DNA of 64,000 bases from an uncultured Bacteroidales bacterium. Its GTDB lineage: Bacteria > Bacteroidota > Bacteroidia > Bacteroidales > Bacteroidaceae. This document shows positions 52,540 through 61,616 of this stretch, in pieces. Below the pieces are notes generated by a model that was not told the DNA's origin, did no database searches, and saw only the letters and a program-made list of their open reading frames with translations. The stretch's first letter is position 1; every line of letters starts with the position of its first letter. Both the position numbers and the translations under genes were made by a program. The stretch lies in NCBI GenBank assembly GCA_902779845.1, contig CACZCZ010000007.1, positions 20,675 through 84,674 on the forward strand, read 5' to 3'.

Positions 52540-53015
52540 AAACGCCTCGTGTGACGACAGTAAGCGTCGTATTCCTCGCCGAAGTCACGGCGCAAGCGAC
52601 GCTCCTCGCTGGACACTTGCACCAGCATAATGACGAAGAAGACTGCCAGCACCAGCCAAGCCTGCCAACGCCACAACCACACCCCCACCCCAGTGAGGTA
52701 GGCAAGCGTGCCTGTCAGCATCGGGTTGCGGTTGATGCGATAAGGGCCGTCAGTCATCAGGTGCTGCGTGCGAGGTGCCACCTCATGACCGAAGGCATCC
52801 ATCGGGTTGCCCCTGCCCCACCGCTTCATATAGACGATGGTCCAAATGCTCAGTGCCAATCCCCCCAGCATCAACAGCCCCGTCAGCGAGGCCCTTGGAG
52901 CCCCGATGTGCTCTAATTGCGGCATCCCAGATGCCAGCCACATCAACGTTGGCATCAGCCCTACAAAGAGAAAACCGCCCAGGACATACCCCGCAATCTC
53001 TCTTAATCGTTTCAT
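52536..53015 (-). CDS. Isoprenylcysteine carboxyl methyltransferase-like (ICMT/PEMT) membrane protein
   Basis: 159 residues with four or five hydrophobic helices and the ICMT/PEMT signature: DGPYRINRNPMLTGTL and SSEERRLRRDFGEEYDAYC (the EE..L...FG..Y..Y motif). Family members methylate lipids or prenylated groups using S-adenosylmethionine; the bacterial substrate is usually unknown. It overlaps the end of the convergent barrel gene by 4 bases. The CDF gene ends 21 bases upstream, so these two may be one leftward transcript. Confidence 0.82.
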   Translation of the reverse strand: MKRLREIAGYVLGGFLFVGLMPTLMWLASGMPQLEHIGAPRASLTGLLMLGGLALSIWTIVYMKRWGRGNPMDAFGHEVAPRTQHLMTDGPYRINRNPMLTGTLAYLTGVGVWLWRWQAWLVLAVFFVIMLVQVSSEERRLRRDFGEEYDAYCRHTRRF

Positions 53016-53036
53016 ATCTAAGATGTTTAAAGGATA

Positions 53037-53921
53037 TTATTTGATGGGCTCCATGTGAAGGGTGACATGGGTCCAGATGCCGAAGCGGTCTTTCAGCTTG
53101 CGCTCGATGGTAGTGGCCCGCTCATGAACCGTGTTCAGCGGTAGGTGGCCGTCCATCCGCACATGTGCTTCGATGGCGATGCGGCTGCCGATGCGGCGGG
53201 TGCGAAGATTGTGAGGCTCCTGCACATCGGGGAAGGATTGGATGATCTGCACAATCTCCTGCTCCGTGGCTGCCGGTAATGATTCTTCCGTCAGTTCGCC
53301 CACACTGGACTTCAACAGCTGCCACGCCACGCGTACCAGCATCAGCCCCACGATGATGGAGGCCAGTGGGTCAAGCACCGTCCAGCGGCTGCCAAGCCAG
53401 ATAGCGCCGCCAATTCCCACTGCCGCGCCTATCGAAGAGAGAGCATCGCTGCGGTGGTGCCAGGCGTTGGCCACCATCACCTGAGAGGCCAACAGCCTCC
53501 CCTTGCGGACTGTATATTGATAGAGCAGTTCCTTGACGGCGATGGACAGTAGGGCAGCCCACAGCGCAATCAAACCGGGAGCCTGCAGCTCCGAACCGTT
53601 CCACCAAGCCAGCAGTTTCATCCCTCCTGACACTACAATGCCCGTAGCAGCTGCCACCAGCGTCAGAGCTATGAGGAACGAAGCAATGGTCTCGAACTTA
53701 CCGTGACCGTAGTCGTGTGACTCATCCTGCGGTTTTGCGCTGATGTGCACAAACACCAACACCACGACATCCGTCAGAAAGTCCGAGAGCGAGTGTACGG
53801 CATCGGCCACCATCGCCGAGCTATGCCCAAGCACACCAGCAACAAATTTGAAGGTCAACAGCACCATGTTGCCAATGCTGCCAACCAGTGTCGCCTTGGT
53901 GATTTCTTTTTCGCGTGTCAT
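53037..53921 (-). CDS. Cation diffusion facilitator (CDF) transporter
   Basis: 294 residues from ATG 53921 (MTREKEITKATLVGSIGNM), chosen because the -7 box at 53949-53956 lies downstream of the longer start at 53972. Six helices, the metal site HSSAMVADAVHSLSDFLTD (HxxxD) and HHRSDALSS, and a C-terminal cytoplasmic domain (VQEPHNLRTRRIGSRIAIEAHVRMDG). CDF proteins export Zn2+, Fe2+, Mn2+ or Co2+ in exchange for protons. The metal cannot be assigned. Confidence 0.92.
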   Translation of the reverse strand: MTREKEITKATLVGSIGNMVLLTFKFVAGVLGHSSAMVADAVHSLSDFLTDVVVLVFVHISAKPQDESHDYGHGKFETIASFLIALTLVAAATGIVVSGGMKLLAWWNGSELQAPGLIALWAALLSIAVKELLYQYTVRKGRLLASQVMVANAWHHRSDALSSIGAAVGIGGAIWLGSRWTVLDPLASIIVGLMLVRVAWQLLKSSVGELTEESLPAATEQEIVQIIQSFPDVQEPHNLRTRRIGSRIAIEAHVRMDGHLPLNTVHERATTIERKLKDRFGIWTHVTLHMEPIK

Positions 53922-53948
53922 TTGACTCAGAAACGTGATTTCTGCGTG

Positions 53949-53956
53949 CAAAGATA
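53949..53956 (-). promoter_or_regulatory. Promoter -7 box of the CDF gene
   Basis: TATCTTTG on the minus strand, 27 bases before the ATG at 53921. Confidence 0.7.
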
Positions 53957-54043
53957 CGAATTCTAACGACAACTTATATCAGTTTGAACAACTTTTCTTA
54001 AAGAAATTGTCCGTTTTATTGTCGAAAAGTCAAGAAATAGTTG

Positions 54044-54051
54044 TAACTTTG
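54044..54051 (+). promoter_or_regulatory. hisS promoter -7 box
   Basis: TAACTTTG, 30 bases before the hisS ATG. Confidence 0.72.
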
Positions 54052-54081
54052 CGCCGCAATTTCAAAAAAGCAAGATAAACA

Positions 54082-55446
54082 ATGGCTCAAAAACCCAGTA
54101 TTCCCAAAGGTACACGCGACTTCGGTCCCGCTGAAATGGCACGCCGCAACTATATCTTCGACACCATCCGCAGCGTCTATGCCCTCTACGGCTTCCGCCA
54201 GATTGAGACGCCCGCCATGGAGAATCTATCCACGCTCATGGGAAAGTACGGTGAAGAAGGCGACAAACTGCTGTTCAAGATTCTGAACAGTGGCGACTTC
54301 CTCAGAGGCATCGACGCCAACGAACTGACGGGAGGAGGTTCCCCGAAGCTGGCCGCACAGCTATGCGAGAAAGGCCTGCGCTACGACCTCACAGTGCCCT
54401 TCGCACGCTATGTAGTGCAGCACCGCGAAGAGCTGACACTGCCGTTCCGACGCTTCCAGATTCAGCCCGTATGGCGCGCTGACCGCCCACAGAAGGGACG
54501 CTACCGCGAGTTCTACCAGTGCGATGCAGATGTCGTGGGCAGCGACTCGCTGCTCAACGAGGTGGAGCTGATGCAGATTGTCGATGAGGTGTTCCGCCGT
54601 TTCGGCATCCGCGTATGCATCAAGATTAACAACCGCAAGATCCTCTCCGGCATTGCCGAGATGATTGGGCAGGCTGACAAAATCGTGGATATCACCGTGG
54701 CTATCGACAAGCTCGACAAGATTGGTCTCGACAATGTCAATGCCGAACTCGCTGAAGCCGGCATACCAGCCGATGCCATCGAGAAGCTGCAACCCATCAT
54801 ACAGCTCAGCGGCAGCAATGAAGAGAAGATTGCCACGATGCGCAACGTGCTGAAAGAGTCTGAAATCGGACTCAAGGGCTGCGACGAAGTGGAATTTGTC
54901 CTCTCTAAACTCTCAACCCTCAACTCTCAACTCGAATTCGACCTCACCCTCGCACGCGGCCTCAACTACTACACGGGCTGTATCTTCGAGGTGAAGGCGC
55001 TCGACGTGGAGATCGGCAGCATCACAGGCGGTGGCCGCTACGACAACCTTACAGGCATCTTCGGCATGCCGGGACTCTCCGGCGTCGGCATCTCCTTCGG
55101 TGCCGACCGCATCTACGATGTCCTGAACCAGCTGGACCTCTATCCCAAGGAGGTGAGCACGGCCACGCAACTGCTCTTCGTGAACTTCGGCAATGCCGAG
55201 GCCGCTTACGCACTGCCCGCCGTGGCGGCCTGCCGCCGTGCCGGCATACGCTCCGAGATTTACCCCGATGCCACGAAGATGAAGAAGCAGATGGCCTACG
55301 CTAACGCCCGCGAGATTCCTTTCGTGGCACTGGCCGGCGAAAGCGAGATGGCTGAAGGCAAGTTCACGCTGAAGAACATGACCACGGGCGAGCAGAGCGC
55401 CGTGACCGTGGAGGAGCTGATAGCAATAATCAGCGAGACTCTTTAA
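54082..55446 (+). CDS. hisS: Histidyl-tRNA synthetase
   Basis: HisRS charges tRNA-His. 454 residues with class II motifs: motif 1 around [10 protein letters not shown], motif 2 [20 protein letters not shown], the histidine-specific [15 protein letters not shown], motif 3 [14 protein letters not shown], and a C-terminal anticodon domain ([20 protein letters not shown]...). Residues around 275-285 ([12 protein letters not shown]) are encoded by a CTCTCAAC tandem repeat just before the conserved FDLTLARG. The enzyme frame is intact. Confidence 0.96.
   Translation: MAQKPSIPKGTRDFGPAEMARRNYIFDTIRSVYALYGFRQIETPAMENLSTLMGKYGEEGDKLLFKILNSGDFLRGIDANELTGGGSPKLAAQLCEKGLRYDLTVPFARYVVQHREELTLPFRRFQIQPVWRADRPQKGRYREFYQCDADVVGSDSLLNEVELMQIVDEVFRRFGIRVCIKINNRKILSGIAEMIGQADKIVDITVAIDKLDKIGLDNVNAELAEAGIPADAIEKLQPIIQLSGSNEEKIATMRNVLKESEIGLKGCDEVEFVLSKLSTLNSQLEFDLTLARGLNYYTGCIFEVKALDVEIGSITGGGRYDNLTGIFGMPGLSGVGISFGADRIYDVLNQLDLYPKEVSTATQLLFVNFGNAEAAYALPAVAACRRAGIRSEIYPDATKMKKQMAYANAREIPFVALAGESEMAEGKFTLKNMTTGEQSAVTVEELIAIISETL
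54909..54933. repeat. ACTCTCAACCCTCA tandem repeat inside hisS
   Basis: Four CTCTCAA/CCCTCAA units in a row, in frame, replacing family sequence just before the FDLTLARG motif. Confidence 0.82.
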
Positions 55447-55471
55447 AGACTTTAAATATTAAAACGTATAT

Positions 55472-57127
55472 ATGAAAAAACAGGTATTCTTGGTTGCGAT
55501 GACATGGATGTGGGGGCTCTCAACCGTATCAGCACAACAGGTGCTGACGCTGGACAGCTGCCGCGCATGGGCCATCCGCAACAACAAAGAACTGAAAATG
55601 AGCGCCCTGAAACAAGAGGCCGCTCATTGGCAGCGAAAGAGTGCACTCACGAACTACTTCCCCAGAATTAACGCTGTGGGCACATATCAATACACTTCGA
55701 AAGAGATTTCGCTGCTCAATGATGAACAGAAGAATAAGCTTTCGCATCTGGGAACGAACATTTCCAACGCTGCCACCAATGGTTTCCAGAATGGCTTACA
55801 GCAGGGTGCTGAAGCACTGCAGCAGCGCTACAACGCATTCTTGCAGAGCCCCGAGTTCGCCCAACTGATGCAGAACCCGGCCATCCAGCAGATTCTGGCT
55901 CAGAACCCGCAACTGATGCAGATTCTGACGAACCCGCAACTGATCCAGCAGATGGCGCAACCTGCCATCCAACAGGCTACCACAGCCTTTAGCAGTTTGT
56001 TGAGCAACATGGCATCCTTGCTAGATGCCGAAGGACAGAGCATCGTAGATGCCTTCCGCACCGACACGCGTAACCTGATGGGCGCCACCGTGATGCTGAC
56101 ACAGCCCCTGTACATGGGCGGCAAGATCCGAGCCTATGACAAGATTACGCGTCTGGCAGAAGAAGCCGCCGGCGAACAACACTCCATCGAGGAACAGGAC
56201 TTGCTGGTGAGCGTGGATGAAGCCTACTGGCGCATTGTGGCACTGCAGAGCAAGAAGAAGTTGGCCGAGAGCTTCCTCAACACAGTGAAAAAATTTGATG
56301 AGGACGTGGAAAAAGTCATCGCTGAAGGGATGGCCACAAAAGCCGACGGCCTCTCTGTGAAGGTGAAGTTGAACGAGGCCGAGGTCGCTGTCATTCAAGT
56401 GGATAACGGCCTCACCCTTTCGCGCATGGCATTGGCACAGATTTGTGGCCTACCCCTGGACGGCAACTTCATCCTGCGCGAAGAGCTCATTGATAACGAC
56501 GCTCCGCAAGGCAGCGCTGCCGGCCACGACATCATCAGTGCAAACATAGACGACGAGGAGGCCGTGAGCATCGCCATGCAAAACCGCCCCGAACTTAAAG
56601 CCCTGGACATCGCCGCTCAGGTGAAAGACCAGCAGGTGAAGGTGGCACGATCGGAGTATTTGCCCAACCTGGCTCTGACAGCAGGCTATCTGGCAACCAA
56701 CCCCAACCTCTATAACGGTTTCCAGAAGAAGTTCGGAGGTATGTGGACAGTAGGTGTGGTGCTGAAGGTTCCCATCCTCACCTGGGGTGACCGCATCTAC
56801 AAGGTGCGTCAGGCAAAGGCCGAAGCCGCCATCGCACACACACGTGCAGAGGAGGTTCGGGAGAAAATCACGCTGCAGGTGAACCAAAACCGCCAAAAAC
56901 TGCAAGAGGCCCAGCACCGCCTGGCCACGGCTCAGCGCAGTCAGGATCAGGCCGACGAGAACCTGCGCATGGCAACGTTGGGAATGAAAGAGGGGGTCAT
57001 CCCCGTCTCCAATGTGCTGCAGGCACAGACGGCGTGGCTCTCGGCTCACTCCACGCTCGTGGATGCGGAAATCGACGTCTGTCTGGCAAGCCTCTACCTA
57101 CAGAGAGCAAAAGGTGTGATTCGTTAA
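55472..57127 (+). CDS. TolC-family outer-membrane efflux protein
   Basis: 551 residues, longer than the usual 430-480. Signal peptide ends at VSAQQ. TolC features: LTLDSCRAWAIRNNKELKM, QPLYMGGKI, ALQSKKKLAESFL, AMQNRPELKALDIAAQVKDQQVKVARSEYLPNLALTAGY. The extra length is a Gln/Asn/Pro-rich stretch with NPAIQQILAQNPQLMQIL and NPQLIQQMAQPAIQQ near residues 128-170. It forms the outer-membrane channel for the pump encoded by the next three genes, 27 bases downstream. Confidence 0.88.
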   Translation: MKKQVFLVAMTWMWGLSTVSAQQVLTLDSCRAWAIRNNKELKMSALKQEAAHWQRKSALTNYFPRINAVGTYQYTSKEISLLNDEQKNKLSHLGTNISNAATNGFQNGLQQGAEALQQRYNAFLQSPEFAQLMQNPAIQQILAQNPQLMQILTNPQLIQQMAQPAIQQATTAFSSLLSNMASLLDAEGQSIVDAFRTDTRNLMGATVMLTQPLYMGGKIRAYDKITRLAEEAAGEQHSIEEQDLLVSVDEAYWRIVALQSKKKLAESFLNTVKKFDEDVEKVIAEGMATKADGLSVKVKLNEAEVAVIQVDNGLTLSRMALAQICGLPLDGNFILREELIDNDAPQGSAAGHDIISANIDDEEAVSIAMQNRPELKALDIAAQVKDQQVKVARSEYLPNLALTAGYLATNPNLYNGFQKKFGGMWTVGVVLKVPILTWGDRIYKVRQAKAEAAIAHTRAEEVREKITLQVNQNRQKLQEAQHRLATAQRSQDQADENLRMATLGMKEGVIPVSNVLQAQTAWLSAHSTLVDAEIDVCLASLYLQRAKGVIR

Positions 57128-57154
57128 TTTTGATAATAGATAATACAAAATACT

Positions 57155-58141
57155 ATGGCTAAAAGAAGTAAACTGAACAATCTGCTGATCATCGCCATTG
57201 TGATTGTGGCTGTGATTCTTGTAGTGATTATCATGGGCGTCTTCATGCCCCAACCCAAAGAGGTGCTGCAGGGCCAGGCCGAGACCACGGACTATCGCAT
57301 CTCCAGCAAAGTCCCCAGCCGCGTCAAGGAACTACGCGTGAAAACGGGCGATAAAGTAAAGGCCGGCGACACACTCGTCATCATGGACTCCCCCGAGGTA
57401 CGTGCCAAGATGATGCAGGCCGAAGCCGCCGAAGCCGCCGCTAAGGCCATCGAGCAGAAGGCACAAAACGGAGCTCGCCAGCAGGAAATCCAAGGAGCCT
57501 TTGAACTCTGGCAGAAGGCCAAGGCTGGCCTGGAGGTCTGCGAAAAGACATACAGCCGCGTGAGCCGACTCTTCGACGAGGGCGTCATTCCCGCACAGAA
57601 ACGCGATGAGGCCGAGGCACAGCTGAAGGCAATGCAAGCCACCGAGAAGGCTGCCAAGAGTCAGTATGAGATGGCGTGCGAGGGTGCCCGCCGCGAAGAC
57701 AAGGCAGCAGCTGCCGCACAGGTGGCACGTGCCCAGGGCGCTGTCACCGAAGTGCAGGGCTACATCAACGAGACTGTATTGCTGGCCACTGCCGACGGCA
57801 CCGTCACCGAGATTTTCCCCAAGGAGGGCGAGCTCGTGGGCACCGGTGCTCCCATCATGAACATCGCCAAGGACAATGACATCCGATTCATCTTCATGGT
57901 ACGCGAGGACTACCTCCCCGGCATGACCCTCGACACCGAACTCAACTGCTACGTCCCCGCTATCGACCGCGAACTCAAAGTGAAAATCACCAGCATGAAC
58001 GTCATGGGCAGCTATGCCACGTGGAAGGCCACGAAGGCACTTGACCAGTACGACCTGAAGACCTTCGAGGTCACCGGCCGTGCCGTGAACGATGCCGACC
58101 TGAAGGGCATTCTCGCTGGCATGACCGTTGTCATCAAGTAA
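57155..58141 (+). CDS. HlyD/EmrA-type membrane fusion protein
   Basis: 328 residues: one N-terminal transmembrane helix (LLIIAIVIVAVILVVIIMGVF), lipoyl-like half (YRISSKVPSRVKELRVKTGDKVKAGDTL), a coiled-coil hairpin (residues about 85-200), the second lipoyl half and a beta barrel (EGELVGTGAPIMNIAKDNDIRF). It links the inner-membrane permeases to the TolC protein. Gene order TolC-HlyD-permease-permease supports an export system. Confidence 0.88.
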   Translation: MAKRSKLNNLLIIAIVIVAVILVVIIMGVFMPQPKEVLQGQAETTDYRISSKVPSRVKELRVKTGDKVKAGDTLVIMDSPEVRAKMMQAEAAEAAAKAIEQKAQNGARQQEIQGAFELWQKAKAGLEVCEKTYSRVSRLFDEGVIPAQKRDEAEAQLKAMQATEKAAKSQYEMACEGARREDKAAAAAQVARAQGAVTEVQGYINETVLLATADGTVTEIFPKEGELVGTGAPIMNIAKDNDIRFIFMVREDYLPGMTLDTELNCYVPAIDRELKVKITSMNVMGSYATWKATKALDQYDLKTFEVTGRAVNDADLKGILAGMTVVIK

Positions 58142-58150
58142 CACACTGCA

Positions 58151-59326
58151 ATGCTAAAAGCATTAAATAACATCTGGAAAATCACGAAGCGTGAGCTGCG
58201 CGCTTTCAGCCGCCGCCCCATCTTCCTGATGATCATGTTCGTGGCGCCACTGGGTTTCCTGTGGCTGTTCACGAGCCTCATGGACGCGGGTCTTCCCACG
58301 AAGCTGCCCGCAGCGCTGGTCGATGAAGATGACACCCATGTCACCCGTCAGCTCACGCGTATCCTTGGGACGATGCAGGAGACGAACTTCGTCATCACGA
58401 CCAAGAGCTTCACCGAGGCACGCCAGGCCATGCAGCGCGGCGAAATCTACGCCATCTTCCGCATCCCCAAAGGCACCACCGAGGCTGCTCTCACGCAACG
58501 GCAACCCGTCATCTCATTCTACACAAACGACACATACTATGTGGCCGCGTCCTTGCTGATGAAGGATATGCGTAAGATGAGTGAGATGGCCGGCCTGGCC
58601 ATGACACGCGCCACGATGCGCGCCCGTGGCTTCCGCGACGACCAGATCATGGGCACACTACAGCCCATCGTCATCGAAAGCCACCCCCTCGGCAACCCCC
58701 ATCTGAACTACTCCGTGGTACTCACGAACCTCATTGTGCCCGGCCTGCTGATGCTGGTCATCATGCTGACCACCAGCTACTCCTTTGGCAATGAATGGAA
58801 GCGTGGACAGCAGAAGCACCTCTACGAGATGGGCAACGGCAATATGGTCGCTATCGTGACGGGAAAGCTGCTGCCCCAAACCGTCATCTACACCATCCTC
58901 TTCTGGCTCTTCGACATCATCTTCTACAACTACCTCGAGTTCCCCTGCGCCTGTGGCATCCCCCGCATGATGCTATGGGGGTTCCTCGCCGTGCTGGCAT
59001 CACAGGGCTTTGGACTTCTGATGTTCATAGCCTTCCCCGGACAGATGCGCATGGCCATGTCGGCCTGCTCGTTGCTGGGCGTGATGCAGTTCTCGCTCGC
59101 GGGATTCTCCTTCCCCGTGTCGGCCATGGACCTGCCATTCCAATGGCTGGCCAACATCTTCCCCTTGCACCATTATTTCGTCACCTACGTCAATCAGGCC
59201 CTCAACGGCTATGCCATCCATTACGTGTGGACCAGCGTCGTGGCCCTCATGGTCATCTTCCTGCTGCCGCAACTCTTCTTCTGGCGCCTGAGAGATGCCT
59301 TCCTTCATAAAGACTATAAAGAATGA
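58151..59326 (+). CDS. ABC-2 type permease (YhhJ/YbhS-like)
   Basis: 391 residues: one N-terminal helix, a large periplasmic domain (VDEDDTHVTRQLTRIL...), then five helices from LIVPGLLMLVIML to VVALMVIFLLPQLFF. FSLAGFSFPVSAMDLPFQWLANIFPLHHY is a conserved ABC-2 segment. It would form half of a drug or lipid exporter. It follows the fusion protein by 9 bases and overlaps the second permease by 4. No ATP-binding gene is seen in the operon. Confidence 0.86.
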   Translation: MLKALNNIWKITKRELRAFSRRPIFLMIMFVAPLGFLWLFTSLMDAGLPTKLPAALVDEDDTHVTRQLTRILGTMQETNFVITTKSFTEARQAMQRGEIYAIFRIPKGTTEAALTQRQPVISFYTNDTYYVAASLLMKDMRKMSEMAGLAMTRATMRARGFRDDQIMGTLQPIVIESHPLGNPHLNYSVVLTNLIVPGLLMLVIMLTTSYSFGNEWKRGQQKHLYEMGNGNMVAIVTGKLLPQTVIYTILFWLFDIIFYNYLEFPCACGIPRMMLWGFLAVLASQGFGLLMFIAFPGQMRMAMSACSLLGVMQFSLAGFSFPVSAMDLPFQWLANIFPLHHYFVTYVNQALNGYAIHYVWTSVVALMVIFLLPQLFFWRLRDAFLHKDYKE

Positions 59327-60510
59327 GAAAGCCTAAGTTCCCCATCCTTCATGTATGGCTCGACGAGCTCAGCGAGATAGTGAAAGACGAGGGCATCCTC
59401 ATCTTCATCATCCTACTCCCCCTCGCCTACCCCCTCCTCTACGCCATGATCTACAACACCGAGACGCAGCGCCAACTGCCCATCTGTGTCGTGGATGACA
59501 ACATGAGCGACCGTAGCCGTGATTTCATCCGTCGCATTGATGCCACCCCCGAGGTGAAGATAGCCACCCATTGTACCAATATGGAGGAGGCCAAGGAGCT
59601 CATGCGCCAGCGCCGCGTCTATGGAATACTTCACATCCCGCGTGAGTTCAACGAACGTCTGTGGCGCGGACAGCAAACCGTGGTGGGTCTCTACAGCGAC
59701 CTCACCTCCATGCTCTACTACAAGGTCGAGTATCTGGCAGTGATTAACGTGGCACAGGAGCTCAACCGCAACATCAAAGTCCTTGAGCGTCAGGGCAATG
59801 CCACTACAGCCCGCGAAGAAAGCGTGGCACGCTGGCCCATACGCTTCGAAGAAGTCAAGCTCTACAACTCCGCAGGCGGCTTCGCGGCCTTCCTCATCCC
59901 GCCCGTCCTCATGCTCATCCTCCAGCAAGCCCTCTGCCTCGGCGTGGGAATGTCCATGGGACGCTCGCGTGAGCACTTCCGCGGCCTCGTCATCCCGCCC
60001 AACAAGCACTACAAGAATGCCCTCGCCGTCGTCCTTGGCAAGGGGCTCGTACACTTCCTCATATTTCTGCTCATGGGCATTTATATGTCCGTCTGTGTCA
60101 CACGCTGGTTCGGCTTGCCTAACCTCGGACATTTCTGGGAGATTGTGGGCTTCCTTGTGCCCTATCTGGCTGCCAGCACCTTCATGGCCATGTTTTGGTC
60201 CAGCTTCATCTATCGTCGTGAGGACTGCATCCTCCTCTTCGTCTTCATGTCCATCCCATTGCTCTTCCTGAGCGGTGTCAGCTGGCCCGGTGCCTCCATC
60301 CCGCCCTTCTGGCAGGCTGTCGCCGGTATCTTCCCCTCCACGTATGGCGCCAACGCCTACGTGCGCATACAGAGCATGGGAGCCTCCATGGGCGACTGCC
60401 ACTATGAGTTGACCCGTTTGTGGATTCTCACCGGCGTTTACTTCCTTCTCTCCTGGTTCGTCTATCTCTTCGAGATTCGCAGGTCAGTGGGTCGCACCAT
60501 CCTCAAATAA
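59323..60510 (+). CDS. ABC-2 type permease, second subunit
   Basis: 395 residues with the same layout as the preceding gene: N-terminal helix (ILIFIILLPLAYPLLYAMIYN), extracytoplasmic domain and five C-terminal helices. FLSGVSWPGASIPPFWQAVAGIFPSTYG is the ABC-2 motif. The two permeases would form a heterodimer. An ATPase must come from elsewhere, or the proteins work without one. It ends 20 bases before a strong terminator. Confidence 0.86.
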   Translation: MRKPKFPILHVWLDELSEIVKDEGILIFIILLPLAYPLLYAMIYNTETQRQLPICVVDDNMSDRSRDFIRRIDATPEVKIATHCTNMEEAKELMRQRRVYGILHIPREFNERLWRGQQTVVGLYSDLTSMLYYKVEYLAVINVAQELNRNIKVLERQGNATTAREESVARWPIRFEEVKLYNSAGGFAAFLIPPVLMLILQQALCLGVGMSMGRSREHFRGLVIPPNKHYKNALAVVLGKGLVHFLIFLLMGIYMSVCVTRWFGLPNLGHFWEIVGFLVPYLAASTFMAMFWSSFIYRREDCILLFVFMSIPLLFLSGVSWPGASIPPFWQAVAGIFPSTYGANAYVRIQSMGASMGDCHYELTRLWILTGVYFLLSWFVYLFEIRRSVGRTILK

Positions 60511-60530
60511 CATCCTATCCATTCCATACG

Positions 60531-60562
60531 CAGGCCGCCAGGGATTCTTCCCCGGCGGCCTG
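60531..60562. terminator. Bidirectional terminator between the export operon and the AraC gene
   Basis: CAGGCCGCC (60531-60539) pairs with GGCGGCCTG (60554-60562), with an inner GGGA/TCCC stem. It lies 20 bases past the permease stop and 7 bases from the end of the leftward AraC gene. Confidence 0.85.
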
Positions 60563-60569
60563 TGTTGTA

Positions 60570-61439
60570 TTAGGAGCTACGGAACTCACTCGGTCTCATG
60601 CCTGTCCGCTTCTTAAACAGTGTAGCAAAGTATTCGGGATTCTCAAAATGCAGGCGGAAGGAGATTTCCTTGATACTCTCGTCAGTCGAGCGCAGCAACT
60701 GCTTGGCACGGTGCAGTCGCAGGTTGATGAAGTACTGCGAAGGTGCTAAACCCGTATAATGCTTGAACAAGCGGCGAAAAGTAGTGTAGGAAACGTTGAG
60801 TGCGGAAGCCACATTGGGCATGGTAATATCCTCTTCTATGTGCTGCTGCATATATGTACGAGCATGATTGATGAGTTCGGGTACATCACCTTCATCGCCG
60901 TAGTCCATATTGATACTGGTCATAAACATCAGTCCCAGCAGATGGTTGACGATTCCGCACAACAGCTGTTGGAAGTAGGCCTCCTGACGCATAGCCACAT
61001 GAAGGGCGTCGCGATAGAGGCCCACAGCAGTCTCTAGATTACCTACATGATATACAGGATGCTCGGCCGAGAAGAAGCCCGCCGCAACGCGCTGGTCAAT
61101 ATTCGGGCCCTTGAAACCTATCCAGTACTCGTCCCAACCTGTCTCCGGATTTGGCTGATACGTGTGCCACTCACCGGGGAAGATAAGGAACATAGTCCCC
61201 GCCTCTATGGGAACTTCACCGGCATGTTCGGTCCTCAGCACTCCGCGCCCTTTCACGACATACAAAAGCTGGTATTCCTGCAGAACACGTCCCGCCACTG
61301 GATTAAAGAGATAATTCTCCGCATGGTGATGCGGAGGATAAGGTGCGCCGGGCTCAACGCTCTGATATCCAACGGAACAGACCGACAGCCCCCAACGAAG
61401 ATCACGCTCGCTCTCCGTGATATATTGAATAGGATTCAT
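60570..61439 (-). CDS. AraC-family regulator, candidate rhamnose regulator
   Basis: 289 residues. N-terminal cupin sensor (YPPHHHAENYLFNPVAGRVL, LLYVVKGRGVL, IEAGTMFLIFPGEWHTYQP), C-terminal AraC DNA-binding domain with ITMPNVASALNVSYTTFRRLF, GLAPSQYFINLRLHRAKQLL and IKEISFRLHFENPEYFATLF and KKRTGMRPSEFR. It is divergent from rhaB, sharing a 177-base intergenic region that holds the paired operator half-sites also found upstream of rhaA. I infer it is the activator of both genes. A -7-like box TATCTTCG lies at 61463-61470 on its strand. Confidence 0.82.
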   Translation of the reverse strand: MNPIQYITESERDLRWGLSVCSVGYQSVEPGAPYPPHHHAENYLFNPVAGRVLQEYQLLYVVKGRGVLRTEHAGEVPIEAGTMFLIFPGEWHTYQPNPETGWDEYWIGFKGPNIDQRVAAGFFSAEHPVYHVGNLETAVGLYRDALHVAMRQEAYFQQLLCGIVNHLLGLMFMTSINMDYGDEGDVPELINHARTYMQQHIEEDITMPNVASALNVSYTTFRRLFKHYTGLAPSQYFINLRLHRAKQLLRSTDESIKEISFRLHFENPEYFATLFKKRTGMRPSEFRSS

Positions 61440-61500
61440 AACACATTTCTGGCTTGATGCGGCGAAGATACACGAACTTTTGCAGAGAAAAAAACTTTTT

Positions 61501-61537
61501 GGACAGAATCTACAGGCGAAAGGTCAAAAAACATAGC
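61501..61537 (+). promoter_or_regulatory. Putative rhamnose-regulator operator of rhaB (two direct half-sites)
   Basis: GGACAGAAT (from 61501) and GGTCAAAAAACATAGC (61522-61537), 21 bp apart. The second is identical over 16 bases to the rhaA copy, and the half-site spacing and the 37-bp distance to the -7 box are identical. Confidence 0.78.
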
Positions 61538-61558
61538 TCACGTCACACGTAACGACCT

Positions 61559-61566
61559 TATCTTTG
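61559..61566 (+). promoter_or_regulatory. rhaB promoter -7 box
   Basis: TATCTTTG, 50 bases before the rhaB ATG. The leader contains an ATTCGTCACTC-type short repeat (about 61580-61612). Confidence 0.75.
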
Positions 61567-61616
61567 CACTGATAATACATCATTCGTCACTCCTTAACTT
61601 TTCACTCTTCACTCCT

